DNA of 64,000 nt, taken from positions 97,482-161,481 of IMG/VR virus record IMGVR_UViG_3300036791_001907; one strand, written 5' to 3'. The notes under the pieces are model-generated. The model was not told the origin of the DNA. It saw nothing but the letters and a program-made list of their open reading frames with translations, and did no database searches. This document shows positions 16,588 to 26,019 of this stretch, piece by piece (positions within the stretch are counted from its first letter, which is position 1; every line of letters starts with the position of its first letter). The position numbers and the translations under genes are program-made. This stretch comes from a virus.

Positions 16588-17711
16588 TCACGCCCGGTGG
16601 TCCTCTCTGTCCTGGGCTCTACGATCTGCTTCACCGCGCGTTCGGCGAGATCGTCATCGCCAACGAGGGGGAGGAGGTGGTCATCGCTGGCCAGCACTGG
16701 AATGCCACCGACGGCCGGACCGAATGGGATATCATCCAGCCGGGGGAATACTACCGGGTGAACTGTCCATACTGCGGCGATGGCCGCAAGCGGCTCTGGT
16801 TTCACTACTGCTATGGTTCCCTGGACGGCAATGGGCGGATCATCAACTGGCTCGTGAACTGCTACAACGACGGCTGCCTGTCGGGGCATGACCGCCGCGC
16901 CATCGAGAACCGCCAGGACCTGGAGATCCGCCTGTTCAACGCCGAGATGAGCGCCGGAGAGCGCGACCAGCTATTGACGACCCGGCCCGGGAACCGCGGC
17001 GACAACGGGCCGCTCACGGAAGTCATGATGCCGGGCAAAGTCATCACGCTGGACAAGCTATCCAGCAGTCACGAGGCGGTCCAGTACATCGAGGACCGGG
17101 GCTACGACGCGGCCAGGCTGGGCCGCAAGTATGGCCTGTGCTACTGTCGCCGCGCGTTCGAGTTCTCCCAGGTCCAGGGGCGGCTGATCATTCCGATCAC
17201 GATGGATGGCCTTTTGGTCGGCTGGCAGGGCCGCTACATCGGCGAGCTGAACTGGAGCGCCTGCGGAGTCCGGAAGTACTACAACCTGCCCGGAATGAAG
17301 AAGCGCAAGATGCTTTATAACTGGGACCGGGCGTCCCAGGGCCGGATCCTGGTTGTGGTCGAGGGCGTCACCGGCGTCTGGACCGTGGGCGACGCGGCGA
17401 CGGCGCTTCTGGGCAAGTCGATCACCGCGCACCAGATGGACAAGCTGGCGCGGCTGCCGCACGTCGACGGCCCGCCCCGCTGTCTGGTGCTCATGCTCGA
17501 CCCGGATGCCGACCAGGACTACAGGGAGCGGCGGCGGCTGGACCTGGCCTGGAGCAGCCTCACGAACAACTACCTGAAGACCGGCGGCGCGGCGGTGCGC
17601 GTCCACCTGCCGGCGGGGAAGGATCCCGGGAACTTCGACCACGCGACGATCTGGGATCTGATCTATGCGGCCGGCGACGGGATGGGGGTTGATGTCGCCA
17701 GCTTCGCCTGA
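16584..17711 (+). CDS. DNA primase with zinc-ribbon and TOPRIM domain, 375 aa
   Basis: The N-terminal half has a zinc site (CPYCGDGRKR near 62, then NCYNDGC near 92), as in DnaG and T7 gp4 primases. The C-terminal half has a TOPRIM fold: VVVEGVTGVW near 257-266 supplies the catalytic Glu and LMLDPDAD near 302-309 the two Asp residues. It makes RNA primers for the phage fork. ATG 16584 overlaps the previous gene; no canonical SD is visible, so it is probably coupled. Partners are the helicase just upstream and the polymerase just downstream. Confidence 0.88.
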   Translation: MITPGGPLCPGLYDLLHRAFGEIVIANEGEEVVIAGQHWNATDGRTEWDIIQPGEYYRVNCPYCGDGRKRLWFHYCYGSLDGNGRIINWLVNCYNDGCLSGHDRRAIENRQDLEIRLFNAEMSAGERDQLLTTRPGNRGDNGPLTEVMMPGKVITLDKLSSSHEAVQYIEDRGYDAARLGRKYGLCYCRRAFEFSQVQGRLIIPITMDGLLVGWQGRYIGELNWSACGVRKYYNLPGMKKRKMLYNWDRASQGRILVVVEGVTGVWTVGDAATALLGKSITAHQMDKLARLPHVDGPPRCLVLMLDPDADQDYRERRRLDLAWSSLTNNYLKTGGAAVRVHLPAGKDPGNFDHATIWDLIYAAGDGMGVDVASFA

Positions 17712-17764
17712 TAGCAACCCCCTTTCCCGCGCATGCCTATCGCTGGCTGACAAGGGAGAAATGC

Positions 17765-20700
17765 ATGTCTGAACCTACCGCGGAACAACCCACGGCCTTC
17801 AAGACGATCACCCAGCTGCCACGCGAGCAGCGCTGGGAGCATTACGGCAAGAAGTTCCTGGTGCCGCTCGATCATCCGAACATCCCGCCCGCCGGTCCCG
17901 ACTTCGCGCGCACCGTGCACGATCTGATCGGCGCCAAGGTTGCGCCCAAGATGCCGCGCGATGATCTGGGCACGATCGGCGTGGACTATCTCTACCGCCA
18001 TGCGCTCTACCGGCGCAAGTGGGAGCTTCAGGTCAACTTCAAGGGCCAGCTCCGGCAGGCGGAATTCCTGCCGGGCGGGCTCTGGACGTTGCCGCCCGTC
18101 TTCGACATCAAGAACAGCTCGGTGGACACCCACGATCATGAGTGGGCCGGTTACGCGCCGGTTGGTGGTCCGCGGAAGCTGGCCGCAGTCATGGTCGTCG
18201 GCAAGCATCCGGGCGCCGAGGAGCTGTTTTACAAGCAGAACTTCATCGGGCCGGCGTCGGCGGATCTGCACCGGGCACTCCGCGAGATCGGGGTGCCGCC
18301 GGAGGTGCGGCACAACTGGTACGTGACCAATGCGGTCAAGCACAACCGGCTTGATCCCACATCGGGGAACATGCAGCAGGCGTGGCTCAAGAACTGCGCG
18401 CCGCTGCTCTGGCAGGAGATCCTCCTGGTCCGGCCCCGGTTCATCGTCTGCCTCGGTACCGAGGCGATCAAGGCCGTGCTGGGCAAGGGCTTCACGGTCA
18501 CCAACATGACTGGCCGCGTGATCGAGAAGATGCTCAGAGTGCCGCCGGCCGCCGCCGGCACGCAGGCCGACTTCGAGAACCTGGACGACTATTTCGAGCA
18601 CAAGATCCTGATCATGGGTCTGCCCCACCCGGCCTACATCTTTCGGGTGCCGGAGGCTTACCCTGATCTGGTCTCGGGCCTCACCAAGTTCCTCGAGCTG
18701 GTCGGCGGCGATCGGCCGCGCGACGTCGAGGAGGACCGCAAGCATGCGGCCTACCATGCCCAGTTTCCCCTGGCCAAGGCGATCGACAACATCCTCGAGA
18801 AGGCCCACCACGAATGGAAGTTTGATATCGACGGCGATCTCCCGGTCGCCTGGGACGCCGAGTGGCATGGCCGGCAGCCTGCGGATGCCGGGGCCTACCT
18901 GCGCACCATCCAGTTCGCCGTCGGGGAGAAGTACGACGAGGCACCCAAGAAGGCGACCTCCGTGGTCCTGACCGAGAAGGGCGGAGGTACGGGCTGGTTC
19001 CACTCCCGCGAGGAGGTTGCCGGCGAGCTGCGCCGTCTGGTCGAGGGCCGCCATCGCAACGACAAGATGCCGCTGGTCAGGACCCGCCATGGCGGCCACT
19101 TCTTCAAGGCCGACATCCCCTGGATCGATATGTTCCTGGGGATCAACTTCCGCCCGCTCTGGACGACCCTGCGGCCGCGGCGGGAAAAGTCGGAGGAGGA
19201 GCCGGAAGGCGAACCAAAGGTCCAGCGGTTCGACGGCGTGGAATTTCGCAAGCAGCTCGCCGCCTACAAGGAGGAGGAGCGGAAGGCCACGGATGATGAC
19301 CGAGCGCCACAGTGGTCGGCACCGGATCCTGCGGACAGGTCCTTCATTCGGGGGCATGAGCCCTGGGAGCTGACCCGCTACATGGGCGGCTTCGACACCT
19401 GCTACATGGCACACGCGGTCTTCGAGGCCGCGGAGAGCTTCGGCCTGGAGTCGCTGGCGCTGCGCTGGACGACGTGCCCGCGCTGGAGCACCGACATCGA
19501 GCAGGCCAAGATCCGGATCGCCAAGGAAATGGGGATCAAGCTCCGTGATCTGATCGGCTACGGCGACATTCCCGATCACGAGATCCTGCCCTACGCCTGC
19601 TACGACGCCGACGCGACGCTTCGCCTCTTCTGGAAGTTCAACTTCGCGCGGGCGCCCCGTGAGGGGGAGGGGTTCCTCGATCACGATGTCCACCATCAGA
19701 ATTCCCGTGAGGCGTTCTGGCGGACGATGCTCGCCGGGCTGGCATTCCTGGAGATGGAGGAGACCGGCGTGGCGGTCGATGTCGACCGCGGCAAGGAGCT
19801 GATCAAGGTCTTCGAGCTGGTCAAGGAGCGCCTGACCACATCGCTTCGCGACGATCTGGGCTGGCCGGCGTTCAACCCCAACTCAGCGCCCCAGGTGCGG
19901 GCGTGGCTCTTCGGCGAGGAGTACAGCGGCGCGATCGACAAGAAGACCGGCAAGGGCCGGCCGCTCATGCCGCGGAAGGACATGTCCCTCGGCAAGGTGC
20001 CCATCAAGACCACGGGCAAGCCGCCCAAGGCGTGGGAGCAGGTCCAGTACAAGGACGCCAAGCTGTATACGCCGGCCGTGGACAAGGAGGTGCTGGGGAT
20101 CTACGCCTGGGAGGATCCCCGGATCAAGAAGTTGCGGGACATCCGGTATGTTCGCCAGGTGCTCCAGTCGGTGCTCCGTCCCCCCAAGGTCGGCGAGGCC
20201 GTTGTCCCTGATGGTGACGGCGGCATTGTCTACGATGAACTCGACGAGTTCGATGGCGGCTTCCTGAGTTATGTCAGCCCGCGCGACGGCCGGGTACGGA
20301 GCCGGTTCGCGCCCGTGGAGACCCGGCGCTGCTCGTCGGCCGGTCCCAACCTCCAGAACCTGGCCAAGCGCCGGGAGGATGACTACGGACGGATCCTCGG
20401 GCACTACGACGACGAGGGCAAGCTCAAGGGGGACTACCTGGACATCCTGGGCGGGCCGCTCTATCGCGACCCGATCCGCTCGATCGTGACGGCGGACCTC
20501 TGGGACGGCGTGCCCACGGTCCTGATGGAGTTCGACATCGTCTCGGCCGAGATCGCCGCCCTGGCCTGGGAGTCGGGCGATCCGCAGATGATCGCGGACG
20601 TCACCCGGGCCATGCTCGATGAGGATGATCCCAAGTTCCTGGATATCCACGGCGCCACCGCCGTGGAGGCGTTCAAGCTCAGCTGCGCGCCGACCAAGAA

Positions 20701-21415
20701 GGGCCTCAAGTCGATCGGCAAGCCGGGCCTGCGGGTGGCCGCCAAGAACGTGCGGTTCGGCGTGCCCTACGGCCGCAGCGCCGAGGCACTGGCGCGGCAG
20801 TGCCGCGAGGAGGGTGCGGACGTCTCGGTGCGGGACTGTCAGCGGCTGATCATCAACTATCACAAGCGCTACCCGCTGGCCAGCCATTTCCTGGACGCGT
20901 GCGAGGCGATCCCGGCTGCCGACAAACCGTTCATGGTCGGGGCATTCGGCGGGATGCGCCGGTTCCAGCGAGTCGACGACCGGTCGGTCCTGGCCGACCA
21001 GGGTCGCTCGGCCAAGAACTACCCCATTCAGAACCTGGTGGCCGACGCCATCCTCCTGGGCATGTACAACCTGCTCCAGGTCCGCGCCGAGATGGGGCTC
21101 GAGAACGCGTTTCAGATCGTGCTCCAGATCCACGACGCCATCATGCTGCGGGTCAAGGTCCCGTACATCGCGACCGTCCGCGACGAGGTCATTCCGGTGG
21201 CGCTGAAGGAGCGGGTGCCGATCATGCCACGAACCCTCAAGGGCACTCCGTTCTCTGAGGTGAAGAAGGAAGAGCCGGAGCGCGGCTATCTCCATCTGGA
21301 CAAACCCTACCGGTTCAAGGTGGACTGTTCAGTGTTCCTGAACTGGGGACAGGCGATCGATCCCGTGCACGGTCGGTCGCTGGGGATCCCCGAACAGTAT
21401 CTCGGCAGCAAGTGA
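17765..21415 (+). CDS. family A DNA polymerase fused to a UDG-like and a 3'-5' exonuclease domain, 1,216 aa
   Basis: Three parts are visible. Residues about 130-310 resemble family 4/5 uracil-DNA glycosylases (VMVVGKHPGAEELFYKQNFI, YVTNAVKHNR, CLGTEAIKAVLG, GLPHPAYIF). Residues about 360-640 form a DnaQ-like 3'-5' exonuclease: WDAEWHG near 363, FFKADIPWID near 447, YDADAT near 612. Residues about 650-1216 form the polymerase: FDIVSAEIAAL near 922 (motif A), KNVRFGVPYG near 993 (motif B), QIHDAIM near 1121 (motif C). The UDG-like part lacks the usual Fe-S cysteines and reads GKHPG where the family has GE[AG]PG, so it may bind rather than excise uracil. It is the replicative polymerase of this phage. 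Confidence 0.9.
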   Translation: MSEPTAEQPTAFKTITQLPREQRWEHYGKKFLVPLDHPNIPPAGPDFARTVHDLIGAKVAPKMPRDDLGTIGVDYLYRHALYRRKWELQVNFKGQLRQAEFLPGGLWTLPPVFDIKNSSVDTHDHEWAGYAPVGGPRKLAAVMVVGKHPGAEELFYKQNFIGPASADLHRALREIGVPPEVRHNWYVTNAVKHNRLDPTSGNMQQAWLKNCAPLLWQEILLVRPRFIVCLGTEAIKAVLGKGFTVTNMTGRVIEKMLRVPPAAAGTQADFENLDDYFEHKILIMGLPHPAYIFRVPEAYPDLVSGLTKFLELVGGDRPRDVEEDRKHAAYHAQFPLAKAIDNILEKAHHEWKFDIDGDLPVAWDAEWHGRQPADAGAYLRTIQFAVGEKYDEAPKKATSVVLTEKGGGTGWFHSREEVAGELRRLVEGRHRNDKMPLVRTRHGGHFFKADIPWIDMFLGINFRPLWTTLRPRREKSEEEPEGEPKVQRFDGVEFRKQLAAYKEEERKATDDDRAPQWSAPDPADRSFIRGHEPWELTRYMGGFDTCYMAHAVFEAAESFGLESLALRWTTCPRWSTDIEQAKIRIAKEMGIKLRDLIGYGDIPDHEILPYACYDADATLRLFWKFNFARAPREGEGFLDHDVHHQNSREAFWRTMLAGLAFLEMEETGVAVDVDRGKELIKVFELVKERLTTSLRDDLGWPAFNPNSAPQVRAWLFGEEYSGAIDKKTGKGRPLMPRKDMSLGKVPIKTTGKPPKAWEQVQYKDAKLYTPAVDKEVLGIYAWEDPRIKKLRDIRYVRQVLQSVLRPPKVGEAVVPDGDGGIVYDELDEFDGGFLSYVSPRDGRVRSRFAPVETRRCSSAGPNLQNLAKRREDDYGRILGHYDDEGKLKGDYLDILGGPLYRDPIRSIVTADLWDGVPTVLMEFDIVSAEIAALAWESGDPQMIADVTRAMLDEDDPKFLDIHGATAVEAFKLSCAPTKKGLKSIGKPGLRVAAKNVRFGVPYGRSAEALARQCREEGADVSVRDCQRLIINYHKRYPLASHFLDACEAIPAADKPFMVGAFGGMRRFQRVDDRSVLADQGRSAKNYPIQNLVADAILLGMYNLLQVRAEMGLENAFQIVLQIHDAIMLRVKVPYIATVRDEVIPVALKERVPIMPRTLKGTPFSEVKKEEPERGYLHLDKPYRFKVDCSVFLNWGQAIDPVHGRSLGIPEQYLGSK

Positions 21416-21430
21416 CGACAGGACGGAGCC

Positions 21431-22510
21431 GTGGCGAAGAAGGGCCTGATCATCGTGCCCAAGCCAGGCGATCTGCTGGCGGCCTTGGCGGGCAAACCCA
21501 CGCGCGCCGAGGTCGCCGACTATTACTCCGGTCCTGTCATGTCGGAGGCCGAGTTCAAGAACGAGATGCTGGCCTCGTGGCCCGCTGAGCCAGCCGTCCC
21601 GCCGAAGCCAATGGAGTCTTCCGTCCAGAAAGCCATGGACGCAGTCAATGACTTCACCCGGCTCAAGATGCGAGAGGACGGGTTCTACAAGAAGATCATG
21701 CCGCCCCTGACGGTCAGCAAGAATGAACTGGGCCCACAGGTCGGCGATCAGGTAACGATAGGAGTGGATCTGGCTTCAGGGCACCCGGGCGGTCATGCCA
21801 TGACCGTCATGGACGTGTCGGATAATACAGTGCTCTTGCAGAATGGCTGGAGCGTATCCGTTCCGTCCGAGGGTCTCAAGGAGACTCCAGCGGGCGCCGA
21901 GAACCCCATCCTGTTCTCCGATCCCAAGTTCATCGGCAAGTCGTTCGCTGTCGATGATACGACCGCCTACGTCAAGAAGGAGTCGCATCTCCTTGAGTTC
22001 TTCGCTTATGAGACCGTGGGCGCGGCAATTGGCGATGCCGGCGCCATCGCGGAGGGCGAATGGGACGAGGACGACGACGACGACGACGACGAGGAGACCA
22101 GTGTGGATATTGCCTTCTGGTACTACCGGTCAACGGTCCTGATCTACTCCGTGCGGCGGGTGAGTGATAACTTCTTCTACGACTTCGCCACCAAGCGGTT
22201 CTCGCTGATGCCGGTCAGTCCCCGCGCCGGCATGCCCGTGGCCGAGCCCGTCCGACCGGGTTATCTCTACAGCACCCGCCTGTCGGGCAAGCTCGATGAC
22301 GGCGAGTACATCGTCACCTATCGCGACACCCAGGCCGGTGACGTGGTCATCGGCATCATGGCCCTGTTCATGGAGAATGGCGCGCAGCAGCAGGCGCCGG
22401 TCGCAGGGCTGGAGAACACGCCCGTCGAGGAAGGCTTGCCCGTGCCGGAAGGCATGTTCCGCCGGGCGGGACAGCGGGTGCGGCCGGTCGATACCGGCGC
22501 ATCGGAGTAG
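21431..22510 (+). CDS. hypothetical protein with acidic linker and beta-rich C-terminus, 359 aa
   Basis: GTG 21431 follows a GGACGGAG stretch. The N-terminal 110 residues are helical and include VNDFTRLKMREDGFYKKIMP, which reminds me of the N-terminal arm of some phage capsid proteins; I cannot check this. A poly-Asp linker (about 213-221) leads to a C-terminal part with YLYSTRLSGKLDDGEYIVTY, a pattern seen in Ig-like domains of virion proteins. A structural protein inside the replication block would be unusual, so I leave the function open. Confidence 0.65.
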   Translation: MAKKGLIIVPKPGDLLAALAGKPTRAEVADYYSGPVMSEAEFKNEMLASWPAEPAVPPKPMESSVQKAMDAVNDFTRLKMREDGFYKKIMPPLTVSKNELGPQVGDQVTIGVDLASGHPGGHAMTVMDVSDNTVLLQNGWSVSVPSEGLKETPAGAENPILFSDPKFIGKSFAVDDTTAYVKKESHLLEFFAYETVGAAIGDAGAIAEGEWDEDDDDDDDEETSVDIAFWYYRSTVLIYSVRRVSDNFFYDFATKRFSLMPVSPRAGMPVAEPVRPGYLYSTRLSGKLDDGEYIVTYRDTQAGDVVIGIMALFMENGAQQQAPVAGLENTPVEEGLPVPEGMFRRAGQRVRPVDTGASE

Positions 22511-22647
22511 TCCAACAGATCCCGTTACAGCGGGCCACGGATGGTGCTTGCCGGAGCCCGGCGAGCCTGCTAGGATGCGCATGCTCGACTTGATCGGGCA
22601 GCTAAAACTGTGATCTGTGAATGGGAATGTGCGACAGGAGAAGTGAC
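22511..22647. other. intergenic region before the SSB-like gene
   Basis: 137 bases that hold a small hairpin (CCCGttacagCGGG at 22522-22535), a possible promoter (see 22548-22576) and the SD (AGGAGA) of the next gene. Confidence 0.5.
22548..22576 (+). promoter_or_regulatory. candidate sigma70-like promoter
   Basis: TTGCCG (-35) and TAGGAT (-10) lie 17 bases apart, about 70 bases before ATG 22648. The match is moderate, and the position at the head of the SSB-like/recA-like pair is sensible. Confidence 0.35.
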
Positions 22648-24402
22648 ATGACTCGCGCCCAACAGGGCGATGAGGCGCCCGAGCGTTCGTACGTCTCGTC
22701 CATGTTCGACGACGACAGCCGGTACAGCGGCAACCTGTTCGTCGATACCGACCTCGTGACGCCGATGAAGTCCCTCTGGCAGGTGCCAGGGACGAGGCTC
22801 AAGCAATTCGACTCGGTCCTGCGGATCTTGCCCGGCAAGCGCAATGACGGTCGCTGGTCGGCGTTCCGCACCAACCCCGGCAAGGGGCAATTCGGCCGCT
22901 GGATCTACTCGGCCTGGGCGGCCCGTTCGATCGGCGATCCCGCGGTGACGTTCTTCCTCTGCTCCGATGCCGACGTGCAGGATCACAACTACGATCCCCG
23001 CCAGCATCCGGTCTACATCCTCTACAACGCCATTTACTACGCGGTGGAAGAGGTCAACAAGCACGTCAAACCGCACTGGGCGCCGATGGTCACCTCGAAA
23101 CAGCGCAAGGTGATCAAGAAGCCGGGACCGATGTTCCTGGTGCAGTGCCTGGTGTACGGCCGCGGCGACAAGATCTACGACCCGCCGATGGGCACGGAAG
23201 AGGGGGAGAAGGTCGTCTGCTTCGATCTGGCCTCGGACGGCGGCAAGACGTTGCGGGCGCTCCTGGATCAGCGCAAGAGCCGCGACGAGCTGCCCGAGTC
23301 GGATGAGGCCGTGAACTTCGCCGACTACTACAAGTACGGCGACATCACCGCCTTCGACGGCGGCAAGTTCGTGCAGCTGTTCCCGGCCGGTCAGAACCCC
23401 AACCGCGACGGTCCTGGTCCGGCGGCGCAGGGGCCACGGCGGTCGCTTTCCAAGGCTGCGGTGGCCGAGAGCCGCACCCGCGCCCAGCAGGCGATCGACA
23501 GCGATCGTGACAAGATCGGCTACGAGGTCGCCATCCTCGATGAGTACCAGGGCTGGGAACCCAGCATCGCACCGGATCTCGCCGAGGCACTCGCGGCCAA
23601 GATCTACCCGTGGCCCGAGCTCATCAAGGTGCCGGATCACAAGATGGCGGCCAGCTACCTCTGGAGCCGGATGCGGTTCGGCGGCGAGCTGAAGCTCGAT
23701 GTCCTGCTCTACGCCTGGCGGGATCATCCTGACTGGCTGCCCCCCAAGGACTCCGACGTCTGGTCCGAATGGGTCAACCGGCGGCAGATCGCCCCGCGCG
23801 GCTACGATCCCGACGCGGGCGAGGAGGACGAGGATGATCAGCCGGCGGCAGCGCCGCAGGAAGATGCTGATCGCCGTCCCCGCCGCCGCGCCGGTGATGC
23901 CGCCGAGCGCGCTGATGATCTACCGCGGCGCCGCGCCGGTGATGCGGCCGAACGCACCGAACCGGCGCCCGCCGCACCGGCTCCGGATGATGAGGAGCCG
24001 CCGCCGCAGCGCGGGTCGCGGATGGTCGAGCGGCAGCAGACGACCAGCCCGCCGCCCACCAGCCCGCCGGCCACGACCGATCAGGAGCAGCCCCTGCGGG
24101 GGCGCGTGAGCCGGAGCCGGCCGAAGCCGGCCCAGGTGGAGGATACCACGGTTGCCGCGGACGCGATCGCCGGCGCGCGGGCCGCGCCGGATCCGGCGGC
24201 CAATGCCACGGCCTTCCGGCCCAGCAAGGCCGCGGCGGCAGCGGTTGCCGATAACGACGGCGAGGATCGACCCGCCACCAAAACGGCCGGCGGGTTCGCC
24301 GCGCCTCCGCCATCCGCAGCGGCGCCGCCGGTAGGGACCGGCAAGCGCGATCCCAAGGAGATCCTGGCGGCGGCGCGGGCCAGTTTCACCCGCACCAAGT
24401 AA
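22648..24402 (+). CDS. putative ssDNA-binding protein with long disordered tail, 584 aa
   Basis: ATG 22648 has AGGAGA seven bases before it. Residues 1 to about 390 form a globular part rich in Trp, Tyr and Lys, with YILYNAIYYAVEEVNKHVKP and FLVQCLVYGRGDKIYDPP. The remaining 190 residues are Ala/Pro-rich, with an imperfect repeat RRRAGDAAER at about 415-440. It lies directly before the RecA-like gene. By position and build it is a gp32-like ssDNA-binding protein, but I see no definite OB-fold motif. The basic end (ARASFTRTK) lacks the acidic tip usual in SSBs. Confidence 0.55.
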   Translation: MTRAQQGDEAPERSYVSSMFDDDSRYSGNLFVDTDLVTPMKSLWQVPGTRLKQFDSVLRILPGKRNDGRWSAFRTNPGKGQFGRWIYSAWAARSIGDPAVTFFLCSDADVQDHNYDPRQHPVYILYNAIYYAVEEVNKHVKPHWAPMVTSKQRKVIKKPGPMFLVQCLVYGRGDKIYDPPMGTEEGEKVVCFDLASDGGKTLRALLDQRKSRDELPESDEAVNFADYYKYGDITAFDGGKFVQLFPAGQNPNRDGPGPAAQGPRRSLSKAAVAESRTRAQQAIDSDRDKIGYEVAILDEYQGWEPSIAPDLAEALAAKIYPWPELIKVPDHKMAASYLWSRMRFGGELKLDVLLYAWRDHPDWLPPKDSDVWSEWVNRRQIAPRGYDPDAGEEDEDDQPAAAPQEDADRRPRRRAGDAAERADDLPRRRAGDAAERTEPAPAAPAPDDEEPPPQRGSRMVERQQTTSPPPTSPPATTDQEQPLRGRVSRSRPKPAQVEDTTVAADAIAGARAAPDPAANATAFRPSKAAAAAVADNDGEDRPATKTAGGFAAPPPSAAAPPVGTGKRDPKEILAAARASFTRTK

Positions 24403-24418
24403 CAGGACGCGGCATCCG

Positions 24419-24444
24419 GCGGGCAGATCAGCTGATCTGCCCGC
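24419..24444. terminator. 26-bp perfect palindrome between SSB-like and RecA-like genes
   Basis: GCGGGCAGATCAG is followed at once by its reverse complement, giving a loopless 26-bp palindrome (a hairpin with a 4-base AGCT loop in RNA). No T tract follows, so it is not a standard terminator. It may be a protein-binding or RNA-processing site. Confidence 0.5.
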
Positions 24445-24465
24445 GTCTGCGCAGGGGAGGTTCTC

Positions 24466-26019
24466 ATGACCAGGAAGGGGTTCCGGAAGGGACCCAGCAA
24501 GGGTGCCGCGGCGAGTAACGGTCAACCCACAGCGAAACCGGCGGCGAAACCTCGTACCAGGAAAGCAGCGGGCGGCAAGCCCAAGTTCAAGCCGCCGCCG
24601 AAGGTCAAGGCCGGTGACGCGGCCCGCGCCGGTTTGAAGATCTATCACGAGAGCGTCAAGGAGCTCGGCCACGAGGTGGCCTCGGACGCGGCCTGGACAG
24701 CACAGGTCGCGGTGCACCAGCGGGATAACGACCGCAAGGATCTGATCGTGGCGGGCGAGGCCCGCAAGCTGGTGGTGGGGATCCCGCTGCCCAGCCTGGC
24801 GCTCATGCACCTGTTCCAGTCGAACGTGCTGCCGGTGGGCCGGATCTACCAGATCACCGGCGAGGAGGGCTCCTCCAAGTCCAGCTTTCTTGCGGAGATG
24901 ATGCGCTGGGTGCTGATCTACTCCGGCTACGCGATGGTCTTCGAGGTCGAGGGCAAGGACATCGCCGAGCTGCGCGAGGCGATCTGGGAGTACAACTCCA
25001 CCTGGCTCAATGTCCGCAGCCTGATCGATCCCTGCGACTCGCTGAACCACTGGATGCGGAACCTGGGCAAGGAGATCGGCGAGGTCACTCGCTACAACGA
25101 GGGCTACGGCGGCTCACCCGGTATTGGCTGGCGCAACCCCTACATCTTCGGGGTCGACGCCTTCACGTCGGCGGGGGCCGACGAGACGATCGTCAAGATC
25201 GGCAAGGAGGGCGCTCCGGGCCGGAGCCACCCGATCGAGGCCAACCTGATCGCCCAGTACAGCCGCACCTGGACCGACAAGCTCCGCGGCACCTCGATCA
25301 TCGTTGCCGGCACCAACCACCTGAAGCCCAAGCGGGATGACCAGGGCAATGAGATCTCGCACTCGCCGGGCGGCAAGGCGCTGAAGTTCATGGAGTCGGT
25401 CGAGATCCAGATGCGGCGGCTGGGCAAGTACAAGGAGGCCGCCAAGTCCGGGGTCTGGCTCTGGATCGAGACGATGAAGAGTTCGATCGGCGAGCGGCTG
25501 AAGTCGGTGCGGGTCGCCATGGTCTGGGACTGGCGGTATCACGACGATGTCGCCGACTGGCGGCAGCATGCCTACTTCGACTGGCACACGGCGACCCTGG
25601 ATACGCTGCTCCAGTACGAGGCCGACAAGGACTCGAAGAAGACCTGGAACGCGATCAACGACATCGTCGATATCAACGCGGTGGCGCAGGGGCGCTACTG
25701 GTCTTACCGGCTGGGGATCCCTAAAGAAAAGCCGGTGCGGCGTCATGAATTCGGCCGGGCCCTGGACTACGATCGCGGGGTTTGCCGCGAGCTGTTCCCG
25801 ATCCTGGGTATCACCCGGCGGCCGGTGTTCCGGCCGGGCGAACGGCTCGTGGACACCATCGTGATGGCCTCGGCGAAGACCGATGCCGAGCTGCCCGACT
25901 ACTATGCCGAGTACGACGCGAACCTGAATGACTTCGCCGATGTCACGGAGAACCTGCATCGGGGCCGGACGGCGCGGCCCAAGGACGCGCCGGTCGCGGA
26001 GGAAGACGACGACGCATGA
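24466..26019 (+). CDS. RecA/UvsX-like recombinase, 517 aa
   Basis: A basic, low-complexity N-terminus of about 50 residues precedes the ATPase core. Walker A GEEGSSKSS near 131-139 is followed by VFEVEGKDIA near 160 and a later TSIIVAGTNHLKPKRD near 280, corresponding to Walker B and the sensor region, then SPGGKALKFMESVEIQMRRL. That order is the one found in RecA, UvsX and related phage proteins. It would pair homologous DNA ends made by the SbcCD-like nuclease. An SD GGGGAGG precedes ATG 24466. Confidence 0.85.
   Translation: MTRKGFRKGPSKGAAASNGQPTAKPAAKPRTRKAAGGKPKFKPPPKVKAGDAARAGLKIYHESVKELGHEVASDAAWTAQVAVHQRDNDRKDLIVAGEARKLVVGIPLPSLALMHLFQSNVLPVGRIYQITGEEGSSKSSFLAEMMRWVLIYSGYAMVFEVEGKDIAELREAIWEYNSTWLNVRSLIDPCDSLNHWMRNLGKEIGEVTRYNEGYGGSPGIGWRNPYIFGVDAFTSAGADETIVKIGKEGAPGRSHPIEANLIAQYSRTWTDKLRGTSIIVAGTNHLKPKRDDQGNEISHSPGGKALKFMESVEIQMRRLGKYKEAAKSGVWLWIETMKSSIGERLKSVRVAMVWDWRYHDDVADWRQHAYFDWHTATLDTLLQYEADKDSKKTWNAINDIVDINAVAQGRYWSYRLGIPKEKPVRRHEFGRALDYDRGVCRELFPILGITRRPVFRPGERLVDTIVMASAKTDAELPDYYAEYDANLNDFADVTENLHRGRTARPKDAPVAEEDDDA

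Noticed and set aside
17663-19696. 677-codon minus-strand frame
   Set aside because: It is the shadow of the polymerase gene, which has clear motifs in the plus direction.
23869-23960. CRISPR-like or tandem DNA repeat
   Set aside because: The repeats are imperfect, coding for RRRAGDAAER within the SSB-like protein's tail, with no spacers.
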